Assembly: GCF_018139145.2 (NCBI RefSeq) | Contig: NC_059473.1 | Span: 69,360,707-69,424,706, forward strand | Length of the DNA: 64,000 bases | Direction of reading: 5' to 3' | Source: Gymnogyps californianus | Taxonomy: Eukaryota > Chordata > Aves > Accipitriformes > Cathartidae | Shown: positions 48,091-64,000 of the stretch, piece by piece | Numbering within the stretch: position 1 is the stretch's first letter | How the letters are laid out: the number at the start of each line of letters is the position of its first letter | Notes under the pieces: model-generated | The model's database searches: none | What the model saw: the letters and a program-made list of their open reading frames with translations, nothing else | Told to the model about the DNA's origin: nothing | Made by a program: the position numbers and the translations under genes

Positions 48091-51000
48091 TATGTTTATA
48101 GGCACAGAATGAAGAATTCACTATAGGCATATTGAGTGAAGTGCTGGGTTGGGAGGAAATAAACCCCCTCTTATTCAAATACAAAAATTGCAGCAAAAAG
48201 AATGGACATGTCTTTGCTGCAGCTATGGTTTGTTGTTCTCTTGCCCAGTTTTCCTTTTTTTCTCACTCTTGACCTCTGACAACATAAGTCAGAAAATACC
48301 TGTGTTGGACTGAGTGTCTCACTGGTGTCGACCCATGTCACTTTACGAATGTTGCTTGTATGCATTTGTCCTGCTTTGCATGTCTTGTGTACGTCCCAAG
48401 ATCCTTCAAGCAACCGGTAAACCACTATTAGAAGGCTGCAGGCATAGATACCCTGTTTTGCAGTCATGGAGCAAAAGGTCTTACGGGTGATTTTAGGGTT
48501 GTTTTCAGAAAGCTAAACCAATGTGTTAAGAAAAAGATTTCTTTGAGCAAAATGAGTTTGTGTGGGCATGAGAGAAAGATGCATGCTGAATATCTCTGCA
48601 TGCATTGTGTCTTTGCCCTGTTGCACAGGGTAAACACAGAGTGTTAACAAGCCAGATTGTCAAGTGACAAACAAGGCAAGCTTGTAAAGACATTTCTGTG
48701 TTCAGCTGACAGTGGAAGTTCCCATGTGTGTAACCAAATGATGGTAGGGCAGAGAGTACTACTGTGACCTTGTTGTAGGCATACAATGGCTTCTTACATG
48801 CAACAGCAAACTGTGCAAGGTAGGTAAAAGTAGGTAATAGAAAGTGAACTCCGATACAAAAGGATTTCAGTAATTTCTTTGTAGCAAGGTTTCTTGATGG
48901 TGGCAGTTTCTCAGCACTGCAAAGCCTGCGGTGTCCAGACTGTGCTAAAAGCTCCCTGTGGACTCTGAGCTAGTTTCTTAAAGCATGCAAAATGCTGCCC
49001 TTTCTGCAGGCATTTTATCCTGGCTGTGCCTGAAAGGTCACTAAAAGTGTCGTACAACTGATACATTCCTGGCAGCAGTAACATGAGATGAATAAAACAA
49101 GGCTCATTAGCTGAATCGCTACAGAGGCTTCCATCCTTAACCTCATCCGTCAAACACATTTTTTACTATTCTATTTTACATTCATCTTACATGTCACTGT
49201 TATCAGAAGTGGCTCTTTTGTCATGTTTTGCTGTAGTAAAAGCACATGTGCATATACAAACAAACACAGAATCCCATTCCTTTGAAATATTGGGTGCTGA
49301 GATGCTTATTTTCCTAGCCGGACTTGAATAGGATAATAGCAGTGCTATTTATCTGTAAAATGTGTTATAAGAAATTCAGCCTGAGTATTTTCTTCCTTTG
49401 CTGGTGTTAAGGGGCTTGTCAGGCATATGACTGTGGTTACAACTGTAACACAGACAGGACATATGGCTCAAAATAGGAACATATTTTCTATTACTAAGCA
49501 CTCACAGGGATGTGAAGTTTCAGCCTCTGCTCACAGTCCCAGTCCCCACTGTCTCCGGTGTATGTCAGGACAGGATAAGAGGCATAAATGGGTTTCTCAT
49601 TTTTCATTTCTGGAAGTTTGTGATGTATAGAGGGACCATTAAACTGGGATGCACAAAAAAGACCCTATTAATATGGATGTGCATATGGGAGAAGGGACTT
49701 TCTAGAAAGTTTGCAGTGAGAAACGTTGAAACTGATGAAATCAACAGATGGAAAAAGAGAAAGGAAACAGCGTGGAATAAAAGCAGTAACATCTTCCTGT
49801 AGAAAGCAAAAGGAAAGATATTGAATAGAAACCAGAAGACTAGACACTATTCTACTTATGGAAATTTTCCTCTGTAAAGTATAAATACAGAAACACAGGG
49901 ATTCAGATCCTCAGCTAATATATATATATATTTAGCTTCAGTGGCTTCATTGAAGCAATGATAATTTATATTAGCTTAGGATCTGACCCAAAGAGTCATT
50001 TAGGACATATAAGTATAGAAATGTGATGCTATGGGCTTCCTTGCGTTTTAGTAGGTATGCAAAAATCAGTGCAGACTAGATATGAAAGGATATAGAGTTT
50101 AGGAATGGGGACGGGGATGGGTGGCTTTATCTGCAAAGAAAAGGAAAGGGAAAGGTTGAGAAACAGCCATGTACTTGGCCAACCTGTGACCTGAAGCATG
50201 GATGACTTCTTGACTGCTTTCAAACCCTCTCCTTACTTTGTTCCTTTGCTACTGTTGCTTGTTTTGCTGATTATCTCATCCCTGCCCTTGATGTGTGAGG
50301 CCCTGCCTCTCACAATGGTGAATCTACTGCCAGCACTCAACCCTGCCTTCACCACCACATCCGCTTCCTGCCCGGGCTCCTTCTTCAAAAGTGAAAATGT
50401 CTTTGGTAATAATTCTGTAATGAGGGTGACTTCTCTCACTGATTCCTCTCTCCTCCTTCACTTTGTCCATCTCCCTAATGAAACAGCTTGGCTCCTCGAG
50501 CTTTATTAGTTCCATCCCAGACACCCCCATCACCTCCTCATCCGCTTCCCTCCTCCTGTCTCCACTTGTTTCTCTGCACACCATCTCTGCCATTTCTTGT
50601 ATGACCAAACTGATAAAGTAGTCCTCCTTTCTTCAGTTTGCCAGCTTTTTTCACTCCTTTTAGCATCCAGTTCCCCTTCTTTCTTACTACAGTCACAGGA
50701 ATTTTGTTCCGTAAAACTTCTGCTTGTCCCAGTGACAGACTCTTTCTCTTGATCTCTTTTTTTGCATTTCCCTCCCAATACAAGTACATGTAAATTCCTT
50801 TCATAAAAAAATCAACCCCACCCTTATCGCTGCTTGTCCCATTCTCTCTCTCTCTCTCCCCGCCCCCCCTTTGATGGTTTCAAACACTTTGTGGAGCTAC
50901 TTTCCTCCGTTTCTGTAGAAGATTTTCTCCCATCTTGTGTTCTGTCCCTTGCACGCAGCTGGAACCACAGTCAGATCACCTCTTCCTATCCAAATTTGGG

Positions 51001-53295
51001 TACTGGTAACCCAGCGCACACAGTCCTCTCCATGGTCATCCAGCTGCGTTTCACACAGCTGCGAACAAACTGCAGCTCGTAACATCACTGGAGGCACTGT
51101 TGGTGCAGAGGTGAGTATGTGAGGCAAGAGAGAGCTGTGCACAAGTGCTGGTAGCTAAAAACTGACCAAACTGAGAAAAAATGGAGGCGAATAAAATTAG
51201 GCTTGGTTTTAACAACTTTGGAAATGACATATGGGAAAAAATATAAAAGAACATATGGGGACACCCTTGCTCCTGCAGCTTTGCCAGTATCCTGCTACCT
51301 GCCTCGCTGTTTGGTGAAGACACTTCCAAACACTTTAGTGCTGCTGCCTTTTTATGCTGTGAGCATGGCCTGGTGGCTGTTCCACAATATAGCACACAGG
51401 AGGAGGTTTGCTTGAATACAATCTCAATAAAGTTTGTTTACAATGATAATCAAACGTTAATGGTCTTTGTGCTGAGTGCACAGTGATTTAGACTCACAAA
51501 ATGGGATAGAGCCAAGCACCGGGAAAGCAGGGGGAAGGAGGGCATCTGCCAATATGTGAGGCTGTGCCCTTCCTGCTGGCACAGGAGGGTTCAGAAACAG
51601 CGTAGGGACTTGGACAGTAGGTCTGATTCTTGTGGTGCAATGAACTGCATTTCTGCCAAACAGCCAGTAACGGCCTGTGAGTGCTCTTAGCTCACCCATT
51701 TGCAAGGTGAAACTAAAACCACAGATTTTTGAACCATAACCTCATGGCATTTCTGAGCCCTACGATGGCCACAGGACCAGCCAACGGAAACCCCTACACA
51801 AATTTTGGTGGAGTTTCTCAGCTCAGATTCTGCCCCACTGCCACTATCTCCATGCTGTTTACTTTTATGATAGTCAAAATTATTCTGTAATTTTTTGCTC
51901 GACAGGGGCTTTTCCTCCAGCTTCTTCTCCTCTTATCATGTTTCTTGTTGGATAAGGGCCTGCAGCATCTTCTTCTGTCTCTGTTGCTGCTGATCCCCTG
52001 GCTAATTCTTTGATCAGCCCTTCTGAGACAAGATGTAGGACTGGGGAGGTGCGCAGGTTTGTGAAACCTGATAAGCCCCACCTGGTGTCACTACCCTTAC
52101 AGAGCTACTGACAGGGGTCTCAGCCTGTTACTCCCTATACTTAGGACCAAGCAGGGGTGCAGATATTACATTCAAGGCGAGTCCAGTTCATGGTTGTACC
52201 CAGCAGAAAATACCAAGATGAATGGTGCTGAGGGTCCAGAAATTAGAGAAAGCCAAAAGGCATCTCAGACTCCCAGGAGGAGAAGGGGTCTGGTCAGTGG
52301 CAGAGCCTCAGGGCAGGACGCGAGGAAGACCATGCTCTGGAGCAATGCCTCAGCAAGGCAGGGCTGGCCAACAGCAGGAACTGTGTCAAAGAGATGGGAA
52401 GCAGGGTCATGGCCGAGCAGAAAGGAGCCAGGATGAAGGCAGGCAGGAGTAACCAAGCAAGGGCTGGGAGGCTCGAGCAAGGCTTAGGCAGCTGAAGGCA
52501 GAAACAGGGACCAGGGACAGGGCAGGCAAGGACAAGAGCCGGAGGCCAGGAGGAAATGGCTGGAGCATAGCTGCAGCAATGAAAAATACTGGACTGAAAT
52601 GGTCAGCACTGCCTTTTATGTATGATAAATGCAGCAAGCCATCTGTCAAGCTTATAGACCTGGAAATAGGGTTGCAGTCAGGTAGGCTGCCGCTTGACCT
52701 CTGCAAGGTTTTGCAAGGCTTGTCCAAGCTTGCAGTGGGGCTTGTCCAATGCTCAGTAAAGAGTCTGCAAAAGACCTCCAGTCAGCTATGAGAACATTAA
52801 TAGTCTGAAGAATATATTATTTTTCTAAACTGGACAGACCTGGACACTGCTGGATAATAGCCATTTGCTTTCAAATTTTCATGCTTGAGTACTGAGCAAA
52901 AAAATATAGCCCTGCAATAGTTTTTGACTGACGAATCATTCTAAGAATTAAAGAAAATGTGGAGTAGACTGAATTGTCATAGAAGTTATCAAATGAATCG
53001 TTAGGAAGAATTGTTCTTAGCCAGATCATTGCTAGGGGCAAGCAATAAAGAGAGGGAAAAAGAGAAAAGGAGGAAAAAGAAAATGCCTGAGGCAATGGCC
53101 TCCAAGCGTAACCACCACACTAATAAATTAGAATAAGAGTCATTAGTAGGTGCAAAAAAGTGGAGAATTAAGGCCCAAATCTATGAAAGTTAACAATCCA
53201 ATGCTAATGAAGACCTATCTAGATATTTAAAAGGAAAAGTAATAAGGAAAACTTTAACAGCAGGCATGCTGATAAAAATAATTTAGTACAAAGCT
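48091..53295. other. Noncoding, no recognisable gene
   Basis: Holds a pyrimidine-rich stretch at 50200-50900, with a CT run near 50845-50858, and a purine-rich GCAGG-repetitive stretch at 52265-52560. Both look repeat-derived, but I cannot name a family. Open frames over them are by-products of the strand asymmetry. Confidence 0.5.
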
Positions 53296-53469
53296 ATGTC
53301 CCAGCCATGTAGGAAACTACGAGGAGCTCACGTTGACTGTCTCAGCGAGGAAGACACTAAGGCTGTGGGCAGGTGTCCTTTTCAGGGCCACTGGAAGTGG
53401 TTAATGAGTCTAGTCCACCCGCAGCAGCTCATCACCGCTCCTCTCCAAGGCGTTTGCTGTCCTTTAGCC

Positions 53470-53720
53470 TGGACTGATCTTGGCTGGCCAGGACCTGCGG
53501 CGTTACACCTGCTTGTTTTGGCTGAACCCTCAGAGGCTGGGAAACCGGGGTGGGGAAGGGGGCCGGCAGCCCCGCACGGCCACCTGCGGGCTGCTCCTCC
53601 GCCTGCGCTCGGCGGGGCCCGAGCTGCCCTCCCTCCTTTGGGGCGAAGGAGGAGACGCTCCCCCGGGCCCAGCACAGGAGGGCCTGCCTCCAAAGCCTGC
53701 CCTCCACGTTCAGTGCAAAG
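53470..53720. other. CpG-dense GC-rich pocket
   Basis: I count about 13 CpG dinucleotides within roughly 150 bp (53540-53690), against an AT-rich and CpG-poor surround. The 181-codon open frame covering it (53296-53841) is likely a consequence of GC richness, since stops are AT-rich. It could be an orphan CpG island or promoter; no TATA box or gene is visible. Confidence 0.5.
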
Positions 53721-53841
53721 TAGCAACAGACCACTGACATCGAAATGGAGTCTTGCACCAGCACCAAACCAAAACACAACAGTCCGCCTGAAACAATTTT
53801 CCATGCAATTTTCAGCTTGCGGAGAGTCTTGGATTTTGTAA

Positions 53842-56800
53842 ATTTTTCCTGATTTTAATATGAGTTTTGTTTATTTTTAAATGTCAGAACATTTCCATGC
53901 CTAGTAAGATCACGTCCTATTCAGCTGTGGCAACAACCTGAGCGTCTCTTCAAATCACCTGCGGCTTTTTTTGTCAGAACCATCACTAGTTACTACCTCA
54001 TTTCTGCTACCGGTTTGATGCAACCGTGTGGGACAACATTGTTTCATGATCTGGACTTCTTTGTGTTCCTCTCCTGAAAAAATAAGTTCATGACAAGACA
54101 AGTAATATTTTCAGAATGTTTTGGTATGAAATGTATTGTTCTTCATAAAAGAGATGTTAACTGTTCATTCCCTTTTCACATGTGCGGATCTTTTCCAACA
54201 CTTCTGCAACATATCTTTCTTGAAAAGATAAAACATGTGTGGTGAATAGTTAAAAAAAGATGATGCAAGGTAAGTATATCTCCCTGGCTGTTACAATGCA
54301 TTGATTTTATTAAGCAGTATCCCATTGTGATGAGCTGCTGGAATGGAAATGTTACTTCCTTCAAGCTTTACACTATGTTATTTAGACATTTTTTAAACTT
54401 GAGGTTGACAATCCCCACAGGAGGTGGTGATGGATGCAAGGGGAGTGCCAGGGAAGACAGTGAGGGAGAACAGAAATTATCATAGATGGAGCCAGCAACA
54501 CCACCATTTTCACCCGTGTGATTTTATTTATGTATTTGCCTCATACCACAACCGTGTCTCCTAGGGATTCCTTGAACATCAACTTCATTAGTTACGAAGG
54601 CAGCAATCCATAACCAATTTTCTTTTCATGTCAAGCTTGTTCATGTATAAACCCAGCCCTTTTGTTGGAAACATTTGCAATTAATCCCACAAACAAAGAA
54701 AATGCAAATTGTACAGTCTACCCTAAGCGACCCTTCTGACTCAAGGCTCTGACCACCATCTATTACACACTAAAATGAATTGAAATTCCCACTTTGAGTC
54801 TAACCTAATTTTCTAGTGATAATAGGCATGGATTCCCAGAAGCATTCTATGCATCTAGATAGTAACATCCTAATTTCCTTTCCTGGTAAATGTTTTAAAT
54901 AAGATTTTAGCACCAAAGGAAATTAACCTTTAAATTAATTGTAATTATAAAATGCCATCACTGATTTTGTCTTCAGACTAATTACTTGCTATTATTTAAA
55001 CAAACTGCACCTCCTCTGAGCTTTAAGTTTGTTTCTCTCTCTGCAGTGCAGTGCCAAATGATCACAGACCAGGCTGTGTAACGTCTGCCAAGCCCTATGA
55101 CACCTTGGACTGCTCATGTCCATTTGCATCTCAAATGCAGCCAGTTTCACTTGTCATATCTTCCCACCATAGGCTTTCCCCCCTGCGCTTCAGCCTCACA
55201 CTCTGCAGCTCAGACATTTTTCAGCCTGTGCTTTCGAAGCAGCAAGCATGCCTTGTAGGATGCGGAGTGCCTGTGCTCTGTGCCGGTGAGAATGAGACGC
55301 TTAACACCAGCCTTCTGCTCTGCAAAAGGTCCCCTCCAAGACAGGACATGACTAGAAATAATGACACAGAAACCAGTGACTGATGTGTGCAAAAGGTTGA
55401 TGCTGTACAGGTGTCTCAGGGAATTTCCTAAATGTTCCTGGTGGCACTGTGGCTCTCCAAGGCTCTTTAGGATGACAAGCATGAGGCAGTACCGTGGGAT
55501 TTCAAAGGCTTCTCTCCCTCCACACTTCCATCAGCATCCTGACAGCTGAAGGCATCCCATTTCCCCCCTTTGGTTTACTTAGTTCACGTAGCAGTCACCA
55601 CATTAAATGAAACAAGTAAATGGAAAAAGCTTCTAATTTAGCCACAGGCTGTAAATTGGAGAGTGCAGCTGAGCAAAAACAAGCTGTAGCTTCAGCTTTT
55701 GTAGAGTGTTCATTGAATTCTCATTCATGAATGACCTGTTCAACAGTTGGAGAACAACTGTGTTTTAAATATTGGCTTGTATTTGTTCCTACTTTTATTT
55801 GCTCCTGTGTTGCCTCTGCAGACTGCCTAGGCTGTCCTTAGCATTAACCAAACAAGTCAGACCAGTGATTCACCCTGTTGTGAGAGAGGTGTCTACCACA
55901 GATAGGGCAAATTGCTCTTTGGAGTTACATCCCTGCCTCCATTGACTGTGGTGGAAATCTTGATTGTTAGTTTAAACTGCAGGCCTAATTACATGTGGCT
56001 GTAGGTGTGTGAGCTGAATGCCACCTGTGGCAGCATGGAAAAGTTGAAGATGGAATGACTGGTGTTTTCCAGAGAAAGACTCAGGACATATTACACAAAC
56101 AGTAGGTGCAAAACTAAGAAAATGTATAGCTGAGGTGCTGGAACTCCTTCTCTCGGGAGGCTGTGTTTGATAAAAACTTTCTTGGTTGAAACGTAGGTGG
56201 ACACTTTCAGGAAGAAAAGACCATTGTGGGAAACTAAATACAACAAGACCATTTCTGGCTAAGGAAGTCCCTGAACTGCAAATTACTGTCAGGATTTTCT
56301 GGGAACCACAAACTTACTGTGTTCTTATATGCCTATATGGCAAATAGATGTGGAAGTAAGCATCAGATGTTCTTCATTACTGGATATCAGATTCGGGGCT
56401 GGATAGATCTGGTACCTCCCATCTTGTGTTGTGTTACACAAGTGTAACAGATAACGCTGGTAGGGATGCAGCTTACACTGCGGCTGTGCTGTCACCTTTC
56501 AGCTGGGGGGGAAGAGACCTGCCAGGCTGCTCAGGACAACAACTTCCAGAGATGCATTCAAGTCCAGCCTTGACTGCAGAAAGATAGTTGCAGTCATCTT
56601 CAGCCATCTCCCTCAGCCTTAGTTTCTCCTTCCTTCCTATCTTTCTCCTGTCCCGGTAGTCTCAGGATTTACAGCCATATTCACCAGAAAATGGGAAGGG
56701 AAATGAAGAAGCAGAATTAATAGTTGAATATTTGCTACTGGTTTCTCTTTGTCTTTGTTTTAGAGATTTTTAAGCAGGGATGGAAACTGAGGTATTATTT

Positions 56801-56874
56801 CTCTGTGATGTCTCACTAAGCAGATTGTGAAAAGCATTTGGCACAGAAATAAAGGGATACCTGAGCATATTCTG
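53842..56874. other. Noncoding, no recognisable gene
   Basis: AT-rich, without coding motifs or recognised repeats. Confidence 0.6.
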
Positions 56875-57045
56875 CACTTCAATAGTGCCTTTCATCCCAG
56901 AAGCTCAAAGTTATGAAGCAACACGCCTGTGAGTTTGTCCCTGTCATTATTTCCCATTTTAAATATGGGAAACAGAAGTATGGAGAGGTTAAATAACCTA
57001 CCCAAAGGTGGAAAGCAGCCTGTAACAGAGCTAAAAATAAAAGGC
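56875..57045 (+). mobile_element. MIR-like SINE core, degraded
   Basis: AATAGTGCCTTTCATCCCAG, then CATTATTTCCCATTTTAAAT, then GGGAAACAGAAGTATGGAGA, then GGTTAAATAACCTACCCAAA follow the MIR-type consensus order, ending with the AGTGGCAGAGC-like GCCTGTAACAGAGC. The orientation is the same as the copy at 37.6 kb. Identified by remembered consensus. Confidence 0.65.

Positions 57046-64000
<6,955 letters not shown>

Noticed and set aside
50200..50900. Pyrimidine-rich stretch as part of a LINE
   Set aside because: Some phrases look LINE-like, but no RT or endonuclease motif could be read in any frame, so no family is assigned.
53296..53841. 181-codon plus-strand frame
   Set aside because: It spans a GC-rich CpG-dense pocket where stops are rare, and long overlapping frames exist on the other strand too. 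No domain is recognisable.

Overview
The window looks like a gene-poor stretch of a bird genome: AT-rich sequence without any gene I can name, three antisense-oriented CR1 LINE fragments, two degraded MIR-like SINE cores, and one complete but dead endogenous retrovirus (ERV). Avian origin is an inference from the CR1 relics and from the type of ERV. No tRNA, rRNA, CRISPR array or bacterial-type operon was seen.

The one well-organised object is the provirus at 2562-9495, on the minus strand. Read in its own direction it runs: 5' LTR (8903-9495), an 8-nt spacer, a lysine-tRNA-like primer-binding site (8877-8894), a leader, a hydrophobic open stretch in frame with gag, gag, a retropepsin protease with DTG, reverse transcriptase, RNase H, integrase, a 500-bp 3' noncoding tract, a polypurine tract (3171-3183) and the 3' LTR (2562-3170). 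Gag, protease and pol lie essentially in one reading frame from about 8769 to 3685. That frame is broken by 13 in-frame stops and two single-base indels that cancel each other. There is no env and no nucleocapsid zinc knuckle. The RT wording and the env-less layout look most like class III (ERV-L-like), while the primer-binding site looks lysine-type. All enzymes are inactivated: besides the stops, RT motif A has lost its catalytic aspartate and the integrase zinc finger has lost a cysteine.

The flanks (1-2561 and 9496-64000) have no gene I can name. They hold CR1 fragments at about 25.4, 31.7-32.0 and 47.0-48.1 kb (the last keeps recognisable decayed RT motifs), MIR-like cores near 37.6 and 56.9 kb, several microsatellites, a G-quadruplex-prone 7-bp tandem repeat at 30.27 kb, and four small CpG-dense pockets (about 17.3, 28.3, 38.6 and 53.6 kb). 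The longest open frame outside the provirus is 193 codons at 22051-22632, with a good splice-acceptor-like tract inside it and AATAAA 25 nt after its stop. It is unrecognised and is the best place to look for an undescribed exon.
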